The notes under the pieces are model-generated. The model was not told where the DNA came from, ran no database searches, and saw nothing but the letters and a program-made list of their open reading frames with translations. This document shows positions 19,386-31,498 of a stretch of 61,608 nt of DNA, piece by piece; the first letter of the stretch is position 1; each line of letters opens with the position of its first letter. Source of the stretch: Bartonella fuyuanensis (GTDB taxonomy: Bacteria > Pseudomonadota > Alphaproteobacteria > Rhizobiales > Rhizobiaceae); NCBI RefSeq assembly GCF_014197255.1, contig NZ_JACIFE010000009.1:1-61608 (forward strand). The letters run 5' to 3'. Position numbers and translations under genes: made by a program.

Positions 19386-20978
<1,593 letters not shown>

Positions 20979-21155
20979 TTTTAGTTCTTTCTTCTATAGT
21001 TTTTACTCACATGCTAGCCCCGCTTGTAAAGTGCAAGCAAAAGGGTTTGTTTGAGTCAATATAAACAGATTTGAAATGAAAGAATTTTGTGTTATTAGAT
21101 CTTCTCATTCAACATACAGAACAGTGAATTATAATTATAAATCAATATCTTGATG
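20979..21155 (-). repeat. Integrase-leader repeat, copy D
   Basis: The leader is well conserved on the minus strand: TTGATTTATAATTATAATTC, TGTTGAATGAGA, TTTCATTTCAAATCTGTTTAT, and a purine-rich stretch before the ATG at 20978. Confidence 0.75.
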
Positions 21156-21219
21156 TTTTTCCTAAAGAGAACCTGTGCTTTTGTTGTTGCTTATAAAAAT
21201 CAACATTCAAATCTAACTC

Positions 21220-21365
21220 AACAGCATGTTAGAGACAAATATTAAGGCAGTTCAGTGCTTTTTTGCTGTTGCAACTTTTGTATGTCAAATGGGAGAAAGG
21301 ATATTGCGTATATCTATTTATGAAATCTTTGAAATGGAAAGGTGGCCTAATTGGAGAAGAATATA
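21220..21365 (+). repeat. Second dispersed repeat, copy 1
   Basis: This segment shares GAGACAAA, TTCAGTG, GCTGTTGCAACTTTTGTA-like, GGAGAAAGGATATTGCGTATATCT-like and CTAATTTGGAG-like blocks, in the same order, with the segment at 61288-61430. No coding potential was seen. Confidence 0.5.
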
Positions 21366-21649
21366 AATTTTTAAGAGGTAGAAATCACTTTTCCTTTTAA
21401 TTCAGTGTTACAATTTTCAAAAGCATCTAAAGCAATGTATTTTTAATAATGAAGATTGCGTATTGACTCACACTTTTGTTTCTCACGTTCTTAATGGGAG
21501 AATAGCCTCTTACATAAAACAGAACGCTGCTGAGTTGCACATTTGTGTGCTTTCTTTTAAAGAAACGTATTTCAACGTACCTAAACCCATTTCATGATAA
21601 TACCTATGAATGGTATAATGGTAAACTCTCTGTATGCTATCAACTTTAC

Positions 21650-21835
21650 ACTTATAAATCAATATATTGGTTTATAATGGTAATTCGCTATTTATTATGT
21701 TGAATGAAAGTCTCAAATATCATAAAATCCACTCATTTTAACTTTTTTATAATGAAACAATCAAAATCATTTACTTGTAAATAATATTGATGTCTGGAGT
21801 AAAACAATTGAAGAAAGCAATAAAAATTCCTATAA
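21650..21835 (+). repeat. Integrase-leader repeat, copy E
   Basis: The plus strand shows CAATATATTGGTTTATAATG, TTATGTTGAATGAAAGTC and CTCATTTTAACTT. This is a diverged copy of the leader, preceding a decayed integrase with no start codon. Confidence 0.6.
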
Positions 21836-22010
21836 TGAACACTTTCAAATACTAAGAAGTTTCAGGCAATATCAGGGGAGAACAAATAATATGGTGGTGC
21901 TGGTTTTCTCCTTCATAAGTGGAAAAATGATAGCGCACAGTGGGGTTTATAAACTCTAGGGGAGGGCTTTATAAACTAACGGAGAGTTTTACATATCTCC
22001 GTTTCACAAA
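21836..22010 (+). pseudogene. Decayed integrase start, copy E
   Basis: Fragments matching the integrase N-terminus (AACAAATAATATGGTGGTGC, then CTCCTTCATAAGTGGAAAAATG, then GCGCACAGTGGGG) are recognisable, but the start is lost and frames change. About 370 bp of featureless sequence follows before ppdK. Confidence 0.5.
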
Positions 22011-22383
22011 CCGACATGGAATGGAGTTTGTATTGAGAAACATTTCGTCAAAACAGCATGTAAATGTGCAAAACAAATACATTTTTTAGAGTGTTCTGCG
22101 TTGCGTGAGGAGTCCATAGCCTTTATTAAAAGAATAAATGTATAAATTAACTACATCACAGAACGCTATTCTCTATCAAAAATCTCATCGATCCTGAAAA
22201 TATCTTAACATTATACCTTGTTCTATCTTGCTTTACCTTTTCTCTCATAAACCTTTTAAAAATACACTCTATCGTGTAATCTAGCTTATAATGCCTAGAA
22301 ATTTTTATTTTCTTTAAGGAAAAAATAAAATACCATGTTAAGTTTATTTCAGCAGTAAAGATACAACAAAAAATACTAACCCA

Positions 22384-25053
22384 TTACATCCTTTTCGTTG
22401 CTATTGCCGCTTGTGCTGCTGCTAAGCGAGCGATTGGTACCCGAAAAGGAGAACATGAAACATAATCCAAGTTATTTTCTTCACAAAAAGCAATAGAGGT
22501 AGGATCACCTCCATGTTCACCACAAATTCCCAATTTTATTTTTTTGCGCTTTGAACGTCCACGTTGTGCTGCAATGGTAATAAGTTCTCCTATTCCATCA
22601 CGGTCAATAGAGATGAAAGGATCTAACTCTAAAAGGCCTTTTTGAAAATAGGTTGCTAAAAAAGGAGTAGCATCATCACGGGAAATTCCAAAAGTGGTTT
22701 GTGTCAAATCATTTGTTCCAAATGAGAAAAATTCCGCAGTTTCAGCAATTTCATCCGCTCGAAGTGCTGCCCTTGGAAGCTCAATCATCGTTCCAACCAT
22801 ATATTGAATAATGCTTCCCTTTTCCTTCATTACTTCCTCAGCAATCTGATCAATACGCGCTTTTACGAAATCGAGTTCAGATTTAAGTGCAATAAGTGGT
22901 ACCATAATTTCAAGCATGACAGGAGAGCCAGATTTTTGGGCTGTTTCTGCTGCTGCTTCAAAAATCGCCCGCGCTTGCATTTCAGCAATTTCAGGATAAG
23001 TAATGGCTAAGCGGCATCCTCTTAACCCAAGCATAGGATTAAATTCGTGCAATTGCTGCACACGTTCAGAAAGCACTTCAGTAGAAACTCCCATAGCTTT
23101 GGCAACGTCAAGAATTTCTGCATCAGTTTTTGGTAGAAATTCATGAAGTGGAGGATCTAACAAGCGAATGGTAACAGGTAAACCACACATAATTTCAAAT
23201 AATTCAGCAAAATCTAAACGTTGCATTGGCAAAAGTTTATTCAGTGCTTTACGACGACCATTTTCATCATGACTTAAAATCATTTCACGCATGGCAACAA
23301 TACGTTCACCAGAAAAAAACATATGCTCGGTACGGCAAAGACCAATACCTTCAGCTCCAAAAGAACGTCCCAGACGTGCATCAGATGGTGTCTCAGCATT
23401 GGTGCGAACTCTTATACGTCGCATCCCATCAGCCCATTCCATTAATTTTTCAAAGTCTTCGCAAAGCTCAGGCTGCAACATTGCAACTTCCCCTTTGAAA
23501 ATTTCCCCACTTCCACCATCAATTGTGATAACATCACCTTTTTTTAAGCTTTCTCCTGAAGCAAACAGCGTATTTGTGTTGTAATCAATCCGCACACTTC
23601 CAGCACCAGAAATACATGGCTTTCCCATTCCCCGTGCAACAACAGCAGCGTGGCTTGTCATGCCTCCACGCGTTGTTAAAATTCCTTCTGCAGCGTGCAT
23701 CCCATGAATATCTTCTGGGCTTGTTTCTACACGTACCAAAATAACTTTGCGACCTTCTGCTGATGCAGTTTCTGCCTCTTCTGAAGTAAAGATAATTTCA
23801 CCAGTTGCCGCTCCAGGAGAAGCAGGCAAACCACATCCTATAACAAAACGCTCTGCTTTGGGATCAAGTGTTGGATGTAAAAGTTGGTCAAGTGACTTTG
23901 CATCAACACGCATCACAGCTTCCTCACGGCTTATTAATCCTTCATCAACCATTTCAATTGCCATCTTGAGAGCTGCACGAGCTGTACGTTTTCCTGAACG
24001 AGTTTGCAGCATCCATAATTTACCTTTTTCAATAGTAAATTCGAGATCTTGCATATCCCGATAATGTTGCTCAAGTTTCTGTGCAATCTGGCATAATTTC
24101 AAAAAAGCTTCAGGCATAATTTTTTCTAAAGACGGCTTATTTGAACCAGCAACAATACGCGCATTTTCTGTAATATTTTGAGGTGTTCGAATACCTGCTA
24201 CAACATCTTCCCCTTGCGCATTAACTAAAAATTCACCGTAAAGTTCTTTTTTTCCTGTCGATGGATTACGTGTAAAAGCAACACCTGTTGCCGAATCTTC
24301 ACCCATGTTGCCAAAAACCATAGCTTGCACATTAACTGCCGTTCCCCAACTTTCAGGAATGCTATGTAAATGGCGATAAGTAACTGCACGGGCTGTCATC
24401 CAACTTGAAAAAACAGCTCCAATCGCTCCCCATAATTGCTGTTCAGGATCTTGTGGAAAAGGGGTTTCTAATTTTTCTTCAACATATGCTTTATAAGCAG
24501 TAATGACATTTTTCCAATCATCGGCTGTCATTTCTGTATCAATAGTGTAACCATTACGTACTTTTTCCTCATCAAGAATCTCTTCAAAATACGAATGATC
24601 TAATCCCAAAACAACGTTAGAATACATTTGAATAAAACGCCGATAACTATCATAAGCAAAACGTTCATTATTAGCTTGTAAAGCAATGGCTTTTACAGTC
24701 TCATCATTCATGCCAAGGTTAAGCACTGTATCCATCATCCCGGGCATAGAGGTTCTTGCACCTGAACGAACAGAAAGCAAAAGAGGATTTTGCTCATTAC
24801 CAAATTCACGTCCTGTTTGTTCACTAACGCGTTTTAGCGCTTGCTTAACAGATTCCTGTAGCTCTTCTGGATATGATTTGTCATGTGCATAATAAAAATT
24901 ACAAACTTCTGTTGTCAGAGTAAACCCGGGTGGTACGGGCAAACCAAGATTACTCATTTCTGCTAAATTAGCGCCTTTCCCTCCGAGAAGATTCCGCTCG
25001 CTTGCACTTCCTTCTGCATTTTTATCGCCAAAATTATAAACCCACTTTTTCAT
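22384..25053 (-). CDS. ppdK: Pyruvate, phosphate dikinase
   Basis: The 889-residue cytosolic enzyme interconverts pyruvate, ATP and Pi with PEP, AMP and PPi. The order is an N-terminal ATP-binding domain (from GGKGANLAEM), the swivelling phosphohistidine domain (GGMTSHAAVVARGMG, with the catalytic His near residue 465), and the C-terminal PEP/pyruvate barrel ending in LGICGEHGGDPTSI with the catalytic cysteine. Length is normal for bacterial PPDK. No operon partner was seen; the DsbA-like gene upstream is about 175 bp away on the same strand. Confidence 0.97.
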   Translation of the reverse strand: MKKWVYNFGDKNAEGSASERNLLGGKGANLAEMSNLGLPVPPGFTLTTEVCNFYYAHDKSYPEELQESVKQALKRVSEQTGREFGNEQNPLLLSVRSGARTSMPGMMDTVLNLGMNDETVKAIALQANNERFAYDSYRRFIQMYSNVVLGLDHSYFEEILDEEKVRNGYTIDTEMTADDWKNVITAYKAYVEEKLETPFPQDPEQQLWGAIGAVFSSWMTARAVTYRHLHSIPESWGTAVNVQAMVFGNMGEDSATGVAFTRNPSTGKKELYGEFLVNAQGEDVVAGIRTPQNITENARIVAGSNKPSLEKIMPEAFLKLCQIAQKLEQHYRDMQDLEFTIEKGKLWMLQTRSGKRTARAALKMAIEMVDEGLISREEAVMRVDAKSLDQLLHPTLDPKAERFVIGCGLPASPGAATGEIIFTSEEAETASAEGRKVILVRVETSPEDIHGMHAAEGILTTRGGMTSHAAVVARGMGKPCISGAGSVRIDYNTNTLFASGESLKKGDVITIDGGSGEIFKGEVAMLQPELCEDFEKLMEWADGMRRIRVRTNAETPSDARLGRSFGAEGIGLCRTEHMFFSGERIVAMREMILSHDENGRRKALNKLLPMQRLDFAELFEIMCGLPVTIRLLDPPLHEFLPKTDAEILDVAKAMGVSTEVLSERVQQLHEFNPMLGLRGCRLAITYPEIAEMQARAIFEAAAETAQKSGSPVMLEIMVPLIALKSELDFVKARIDQIAEEVMKEKGSIIQYMVGTMIELPRAALRADEIAETAEFFSFGTNDLTQTTFGISRDDATPFLATYFQKGLLELDPFISIDRDGIGELITIAAQRGRSKRKKIKLGICGEHGGDPTSIAFCEENNLDYVSCSPFRVPIARLAAAQAAIATKRM

Positions 25054-25228
25054 TGTACAAATCCTCCCATCTCACCATTAAAACATCACTCAATCTAGGA
25101 TCACTAGAAACAATGATTTGATTCAAAATCGGTTAACCAAAAAATATCGCTTCATAAATGTATAATCCAATCTTCCCTCAAAGATAATGACTCCCAATAT
25201 CACTATCCATCTTTTGAAAGATTAAGAT

Positions 25229-25927
25229 TCAGTTTTTAAGAAAACTATCAATCACTGAAAAAAAGTCTTCTATTTTCATGGCACCTTCATATTTATTACC
25301 ATTGATAAAGAAAGTAGGTGTTGCTGTAACACCAAGTTCTTTACCACGTTCAAAAGATGCATTCACTTCATCTAAAATAGTCTGATTTTTCAAACACGCA
25401 GTAAAACTCTCATCTGTAAAACCCGCCAGTAAGCTAATTTTTTTCAATGGTGTCAGAGCATCTTTTTTCCAAACCCACTCATTTTGTTTTTGAAATAAAA
25501 CTTCTATCAAAGGAAAATAACGATCTTCTGGTGCACAGCGCGCTAACATGAAGCCTGCTGTTGCTCGAGGATCAAAAGCATAATCACGGAAAATCAGTTT
25601 TACTTTTCCTGTTTTGATATATTTTTTGCGAATTTGAGGAAGGATATCATTATAAAAATACGCACAATGAACACATGTTAACGAAGCATACTCAATAATG
25701 ACGACTGGTGCATCCGCTTTTCCCTCAAAGCGATCTTTTACTTTACCCGATTGAAGAAGTTCAGCTAGATCAACCGTTACAACTGGCTTTAGACCAAGAG
25801 CTAAAGAAACTGTTACACTGTTTTGTACAATCGTTATGAAGAGAAAAATTACCCCAAAAGATAAAAAAGAACGAAATTTTAACATAAATAATACTTTTCT
25901 GTTGTTATTAAACGAATAGGAATTCAA
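25229..25927 (-). CDS. DsbA-like periplasmic thiol-disulfide oxidoreductase
   Basis: The product of up to 232 residues starts with a signal segment (about 15-44) and then a thioredoxin fold of DsbA/BdbD type (Thioredoxin_4). The active site is CVHC in EYASLTCVHCAYF, and the cis-proline loop is GVTATPTFFING. It probably forms or isomerises disulfides in exported proteins. An internal ATG (MLKFRSF, about residue 15) is a plausible alternative start that still leaves the signal peptide. In many Rhizobiales smc lies next to this gene; it is absent here. Confidence 0.88.
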   Translation of the reverse strand: MNSYSFNNNRKVLFMLKFRSFLSFGVIFLFITIVQNSVTVSLALGLKPVVTVDLAELLQSGKVKDRFEGKADAPVVIIEYASLTCVHCAYFYNDILPQIRKKYIKTGKVKLIFRDYAFDPRATAGFMLARCAPEDRYFPLIEVLFQKQNEWVWKKDALTPLKKISLLAGFTDESFTACLKNQTILDEVNASFERGKELGVTATPTFFINGNKYEGAMKIEDFFSVIDSFLKN

Positions 25928-25965
25928 TGCTTTCTCATATATTAAAAAATATACAAAATATCTTG

Positions 25966-26496
25966 CTATTTATTATTTTTTTCCGAGAAAATGCAACAGC
26001 CAAGTTCATAAAGTGATTGGCGTAAGTTTTTATCTTCAATTCCTCCAAGCATCTTTCCCATGTATTTTTTGTCCTGTTTACTCAAAGCCGACTTTAGAGG
26101 CAAATGTTTTGTAAAAACCGACAAATTTCTTTGCTCAATCTTAATGCGATCGATGGCAATATAGCCAAAAAATCCATTAATTCTATGAAGTAATTCCTCT
26201 GTTTCATGCATCAATTTTAACGCAGAAAATCCTTCACATGCTACAACAAGTGTTGCTGGTTGAAAAACTTCATTCTGATCTCTACGATGTTTCCAAATAA
26301 TTTTAAGCGGTATTGTATGTTTACTGATATCACCGCCGACAATTTGTGGCCAATGCTCTATAAGCTCTACATTTAACCCTGTCCGTTTTCGTAAAACTGG
26401 ATCAAGTATTTTAAATATCGTCTCAGAAAGAGAATAAAAAGAATGTTTTTTAAGTTTTTTCCTCATTTTTAGATCATTATTCAACCGGTAATTCAA
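25966..26496 (-). CDS. DUF721 / DciA-like protein
   Basis: The 176-residue product carries a DUF721 domain (from about KILDPVLRKRTGLNVELIEHW onward, with VACEGFSALKLMHETEELLHRIN). The family includes DciA, which loads the replicative helicase in bacteria lacking DnaC. In Rhizobiales it lies between mutY and the DsbA-like gene, as here. An internal start (MRKKLKKHS) about 10 residues in is possible. Its replication role is inferred from the family. Confidence 0.8.
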   Translation of the reverse strand: MNYRLNNDLKMRKKLKKHSFYSLSETIFKILDPVLRKRTGLNVELIEHWPQIVGGDISKHTIPLKIIWKHRRDQNEVFQPATLVVACEGFSALKLMHETEELLHRINGFFGYIAIDRIKIEQRNLSVFTKHLPLKSALSKQDKKYMGKMLGGIEDKNLRQSLYELGCCIFSEKNNK

Positions 26497-26675
26497 TTAC
26501 AATCACTTGTTTCATTTAAAAAGCGATAGCTTTCCTAATTTATAAAATATCAACAAAATAGAAACGCTCTCTTCACTAGTGTCTCAACAAGATCAATATG
26601 AAAGAGCAAAAATATGAATAATAAAATAAATATTTTTCCTTTGCATTTTAGATCTCCTTATGCTTGAAAATAACC

Positions 26676-27734
26676 ATGTATGAAGTTTCTTCGCACCTCC
26701 TTTCTTGGTACGATCAAAATCATAGAAATCTTCCATGGCGGATTACCCCTGAAGAGCAAAAACAAGGTATCCGCCCTGATCCTTATCAAGTTTGGCTTTC
26801 TGAAATCATGCTCCAACAAACAACCGTTGAAACAGTTAAGCCTTATTTTAAAAAGTTTTTGAAACTTTGGCCTAATCTTTCTTCTTTAGAAATAGCTTCA
26901 CAAGATGATATTATGAAAGCATGGGCTGGACTTGGTTACTATTCACGCGCACGTAATCTTAAAAAGTGTGCAAGACAACTTGTTGAAGACTATGCAGGCC
27001 AATTTCCACAATCTGTAAAAGTATTGCGAACTCTAGCCGGTATTGGAGATTATACTGCTTCAGCCATTGCTGCAATTGCTTTTAACTGCCCTGTTGCAGT
27101 AGTTGATGGTAATGTCGAACGTGTGGTAGCACGCCTTTTTGCTATTGATTCAATCTTACCAAAAGCCAAAGCTGAAATTAAAGAAAAAACACAAAAAATT
27201 ACTTCTTTAAACCGTCCTGGTGACTTTGCTCAAGCAATGATGGATTTAGGAGCAACAATTTGTACCCCACGCAAACCATCTTGTTATATTTGCCCTCTTC
27301 AAAGCTTATGCAAAGCAGCAAAGATGCAAAAAATGGAATCTTTTCCAGTTAAATCTCCTAAAAAAGAACGCCCTTCAAAGATAGGTATTGCTTTCGTAGT
27401 TCTTAATAAAAATAAACAAATTTATTTGGAAAAACGACAAGAAAAAAAACTCCTTGGTGGAATGACCCAAATTCCTAACAATATTGGTATAAACAATGAA
27501 AATGGACTCCAAAATGCACCCTTTATTGCCAATTGGCAATTCAAAGGGCAAATTACGCATGTTTTTACTCACTTTTCTCTAAAACTCGATGTTTACTATA
27601 CTGAGGATATCCATGAAATGAATTGTGAAAATGGTTGGTGGTGTAACATTCAACACCTTGCTGAAGAAGCGCTACCTACTGTTATGAAAAAAGCCATTTC
27701 CGTAGCACTTCCTAGTTCTTTCAGATTGAAATAA
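26676..27734 (+). CDS. mutY: Adenine DNA glycosylase MutY
   Basis: The product of about 352 residues removes adenine mispaired with 8-oxoguanine. The helix-hairpin-helix LAGIGDYTASAIAA, the catalytic aspartate in AVVDGNVERV, and the [4Fe-4S] cysteines in C-x6-C-x2-C-x5-C spacing (CTPRKPSCYICPLQSLC) are intact. A C-terminal NUDIX-like domain for 8-oxoG recognition follows. A TTG at 26664 could add four residues; the ATG at 26676 is preferred. It is divergent from the DUF721 gene. Confidence 0.95.
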   Translation: MYEVSSHLLSWYDQNHRNLPWRITPEEQKQGIRPDPYQVWLSEIMLQQTTVETVKPYFKKFLKLWPNLSSLEIASQDDIMKAWAGLGYYSRARNLKKCARQLVEDYAGQFPQSVKVLRTLAGIGDYTASAIAAIAFNCPVAVVDGNVERVVARLFAIDSILPKAKAEIKEKTQKITSLNRPGDFAQAMMDLGATICTPRKPSCYICPLQSLCKAAKMQKMESFPVKSPKKERPSKIGIAFVVLNKNKQIYLEKRQEKKLLGGMTQIPNNIGINNENGLQNAPFIANWQFKGQITHVFTHFSLKLDVYYTEDIHEMNCENGWWCNIQHLAEEALPTVMKKAISVALPSSFRLK

Positions 27735-28235
27735 CCCTCCTGATTCGTAAAAATATTTGCTAACGGAGATTTTTATATTCCTAGCGACCATTTCTTAAGC
27801 TTAAAAAATTAAGGACGTGAAATAACCAATTTTTTTACAGATAAAAATTAAAAAAGGATAGAAAGGCTTAGAAATTTTAGATTTAAATTTTAAGCTCTGT
27901 CCTTTGCTTGTTCAGATATAGATATCATATTACCTCAAAAAAGGTACTTGATTATTAATTTGTGAACGAATCTTTTAATTCTGATATTCAGTTTCATATA
28001 AGGTGTATTGATTGATAATTTACTGTTTTGGAATTTAAATTAAGAATATACAGTGAAAATTTCTCGTTTTAATTTCTGATACAAGAAACATAAAAATACT
28101 CGCTTACTGGTTACAAGCGAGATGAGTATGTAGATAAAAAAACTTTTAGAAAAAGCATAAAATACTCTCTTGTCTATCTCAATTAAGATCAGATATCATC
28201 GGTGATTGGTAGAATAAAGCAATCAGTTTATTTCA
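27735..28235. other. Intergenic region
   Basis: About 500 bp without a recognisable gene or strong structure, leading into repeat copy F. Confidence 0.3.
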
Positions 28236-28409
28236 AACAATATATTGATTTATAAAGATAACCTAGCGTTATTCATATTGAATTAGACTATCAAATATCG
28301 TGAGATTTTCTCATTTTAAATCTGTGTCTTGAATCAAACAAATCCATTTGCTTGCATGTCACAAATGGGGCTGACGGATGGATAAAAACTGTATAAGAGA
28401 GGGATAAAA
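28236..28409 (+). repeat. Integrase-leader repeat, copy F
   Basis: The plus strand shows CAATATATTGATTTATAAAG, GTTATTCATATTGAATTAG and CTCATTTTAAATCTGTG, and ends with AGAGAGGGAT before the ATG at 28410. It is closely related to copy A. Confidence 0.75.
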
Positions 28410-29040
28410 ATGGTTCTTATGAATCGTCTTAATGCAAAATCTGTCGCAACATTAGAGGGAAAATATAATGATGGTATCGGCTTGCTTTCTTCACAAACAT
28501 AAAAATGGCGGTGTTCAATGGCTTTATCGTTATATCATTCATTTTATGGTCGATGCCGTAAAATGGGATTGGGAGTCTTAAGCGATATCTCTTTAAAACA
28601 AGCCTGTGAAATAACACCATTCAGTTACAAATTCTCCGATAATAGATTGGAACGAAGTGCTGCCTTTTTATAAAACACTTTGCCAAACAACAACCATAAT
28701 CCAACTGACTTTATGTTTTCTTATTTTTACAGGTGTTCGCACAAATCCTTAGTTTCATATTAATAAAGTGCAAGTTGAGGAGGATATATAGACAATTTTT
28801 GGCTTGAGAATATGAAAGGAAAGCGTGATGCTATAACAGAATTTCGTAGCCCCTTATCATTTGAAGCTTTAAAGATTCTGTAGTAAGTGCATCTGCTATC
28901 TTGAATAGTTTCCTTTTTTCTGTAATTGACCGTGGTCCCTTTGCTACCAACTGTATGGCTGATGAAATGTGCAGGAAAACTGTTCTGATTGATTTCATAT
29001 AAAGTCTTAAGCTGGAGAAATATTTTTGTACTCAGGGAAG
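28410..29040 (+). pseudogene. Decayed full-length-type integrase, copy F
   Basis: The sequence starts MVLMNRLNAKSVATLEGKYN and stops at codon 31. Later frames continue as integrase: KMGLGVLSDISLKQACE, then LPFYKTLCQ, then FLIFTGVRTNP (the region of the first catalytic arginine), then MKGKRDAITEFRSPLSFEAL (beside the lysine/histidine region). The catalytic tyrosine region is not recognisable. This copy shows that the family was once a complete P4-type integrase. It is clearly dead. Confidence 0.75.
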
Positions 29041-29108
29041 GCATTAAACAATGCAAATTAAAATACTATTATAAATCAAGAGATTTTTTATAATATAGAT
29101 GATTAGCT

Positions 29109-29948
29109 TCAATTTAATAAACCAATTTCACGCATTTTCATTAAAATTGTGTGGTTAATTTTACCTGTTACAGGAAGCTCAAACATTTTTTGAAATTGCT
29201 TTAAGGCTTCTATTGTCTTTTGATCTTCTATTCCTGTGATAATGACCTCTTCATTACCAAAAATATGTAAAGCTTTTTGAACCTGTCTAATATCTTCAAC
29301 AGAGGGCTTTAAAATGGATTTCTTTGAGTGTGTTATATTTCTTGTTGTTTTATTTGCCATTTCTATTTCGCTCTGCTGAATTAATATCGCAATTTCATCT
29401 GTTGTGGGATTGGAGAAAACATTGTTTTGCATTTTCTGAGCAGTTTGTTGTTTCCATAAAGCAATAGCACGGCGTGTTCTAGGTCCTTCCAGCCCATCTA
29501 AAGGTCCATCATAGAATCCTAATTTTGCTAATTCTTTTTGCTTTTCCAGTATGCTTGCTGATTTAGGGGGAAAAGGTGAGTTGGTATGGTGATGACTTTG
29601 AGAATGTACTGAAGTCACACGAGAAAGTTCTTGTGATTTTGCTTTTTTTTCGGATAAAGTCGAGCTCTCTCTTATACTTTGAGTGGAGGAAAACTTCATT
29701 TGAGTTGGAATATTTTGATGTATTGTCATTTGCGAAAATAAAGCATTAAATGAAACAAACAAAAAACTAATGCTAAAAAGAAGAGAGCCAACAAAGAATA
29801 AAGTATTTTTTCGTATGTAGAAATAAAGAGTTTTTGCTATCCAAAAAATAAAATGAAAGATCATTAAAAGAAATATGATAATGATACTACTATAGTATTT
29901 ACGCTGTTTTACAGTTTTTTTTCGGGATATCTTTCGTTTTTTTATCAT
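29109..29948 (-). CDS. Membrane-anchored peptidoglycan-binding protein
   Basis: The 279-residue product has a basic N-terminus, two hydrophobic segments (about 22-46 and 51-72), and a serine-rich linker. Two peptidoglycan-binding (PG_binding_1) modules follow: one at about 130-170 (KQKELAKLGFYDGPLDGLEG) and one at about 215-275 (VQKALHIFGNEE, ALKQFQKMFELPVTGKIN). It is probably an inner-membrane protein touching the wall from the periplasm. Relatives place it next to the DUF5330 and SufE-like genes, as here, but on the opposite strand with 1 kb between. Confidence 0.82.
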   Translation of the reverse strand: MIKKRKISRKKTVKQRKYYSSIIIIFLLMIFHFIFWIAKTLYFYIRKNTLFFVGSLLFSISFLFVSFNALFSQMTIHQNIPTQMKFSSTQSIRESSTLSEKKAKSQELSRVTSVHSQSHHHTNSPFPPKSASILEKQKELAKLGFYDGPLDGLEGPRTRRAIALWKQQTAQKMQNNVFSNPTTDEIAILIQQSEIEMANKTTRNITHSKKSILKPSVEDIRQVQKALHIFGNEEVIITGIEDQKTIEALKQFQKMFELPVTGKINHTILMKMREIGLLN

Positions 29949-31016
29949 TACTTTTTCAGTTAGTTTTTTTTACAAAGAAACGAATGTAAATTAGTTCTTA
30001 ATTTTAGATAAAGAGAAATGCATTTACATGATTGTTTTTTCCTTTCAAAAGTCTAAAACAAGCAAATCTATTATACCAATTTATAAATTGATAAATCAAT
30101 AAGCGCTTTTATAAGCTTTTATTAATTCCATATTTTATAAATCTTTAATATGTATAAAGGGAGCATTAAATGATTAATGTTCAAGACCATTTAAGTGTTT
30201 GCAAACTATATTATCACTTATTAACCATCTAAACAATAATACTACATCATGCTTTATTTTTTGCGCATATATTTACCTATTATTTTCAGTAAAGTCGAGA
30301 ATATTTTCTAGAATGCTCGAAAGAGGTTAGTCATCATATATTCTATATAATTTATGTATATAAGGTTACTTTTCTGTAAATGGTTTGATGGGAATAATTA
30401 TCTCTTAATGTTATTATATTTTGATATAAATGTCTTCTAATTATATTTAATTATGTTCATAAGTATCAACTAAATTGACATTTAATATATTATAGGAAAA
30501 ATTTTGTCTTGAAATGAAATCATAAGAGCTTCATCTATTTTTTAATATTTTTATCTACATCTTGATCGTTTTCATGACATGCCAGTAAAATTTTATAGAC
30601 AATATAGTTAAAATAATAAAAACTAATTGTATTTAGCCTTTTCAGCCAAGTTTAGAATGATAAATTATCCTTTAAAATAAATATGGACACAATATGGAAA
30701 AGAAATTGGTTTGTGTGTTTAATCTTTATCCTATGGCGACACTTTACTTGTGGAATAGAAGACGATAAATGTGCGTTGTACATTTTCTAGCCTCTTTACA
30801 TCATCATGATTATGTTTCTTATTTTTGTATAATTTTAATGTTACTTTTTTCCGAGCAGATAACATATCCCATTTTTATACAACTGTGTTGTATCAGATTT
30901 ATAAAATAGTCAATGATCTAGGTTCAATTTATAAAAAGTTCATTTTATAAATTTTTTATAAAGAAGCAGTATATAAAATATTCCTTTATTGTATTTCCCC
31001 CACTGCAGTACATTGA
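29949..31016. other. Long AT-rich intergenic region
   Basis: About 1.07 kb between divergent genes. I found no coding sequence, no match to the integrase repeats and no strong hairpin. Both genes must have promoters here. The length is unusual compared with relatives. Confidence 0.35.
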
Positions 31017-31397
31017 TTGCCTATGATACGTTTTTTAATCAAATTGTCATTTTTTTTGTTTTTTGTTTTTGTTATTAGTTCATTTTTTGTAACAAATCCA
31101 AGCAGTAACTATTTTTCTGGCGAAAAAAATAATGAAACAACAACGAGCGATGTGATGATTGCTTTTAAGGAAGCTTTACATGACTTAGGAACATTTTGTG
31201 ATCGTAATATAGAAACCTGTAAAGTAGGAAAGTCCTTTTTTAGTTTACTTGGAGAACGTGCATATTACGGTGCAAGAGCTGTTTATAAATATTTGGGCAA
31301 CATATTAGGTAACAAAAATAATACAGAAACCTCTCTTAATATTTCTCGCAAAATGGAAATACAGGAGCCCTTACAAAACTCTACAATTTTAGCTTGA
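31017..31397 (+). CDS. DUF5330 family exported small protein
   Basis: The 126-residue product has an N-terminal membrane or signal segment (about 5-25). A conserved Rhizobiales core follows: SDVMIAFKEALHDLGTFCDR, NIETCKVGKSFFSLLGERA and YGARAVYKYLG. Two cysteines in FCDRNIETC may form a disulfide. Function is unknown. It lies about 100 bp upstream of the SufE-like gene on the same strand. Confidence 0.8.
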   Translation: MPMIRFLIKLSFFLFFVFVISSFFVTNPSSNYFSGEKNNETTTSDVMIAFKEALHDLGTFCDRNIETCKVGKSFFSLLGERAYYGARAVYKYLGNILGNKNNTETSLNISRKMEIQEPLQNSTILA

Positions 31398-31498
31398 AAT
31401 AAGAATTTTAAACATTCTTAATGTTTATGTTAGGAAAATGAAAGTTTATCTATCAATAAGTATATTTAATATGATTATTAAAACGAAACAGGATTGAG

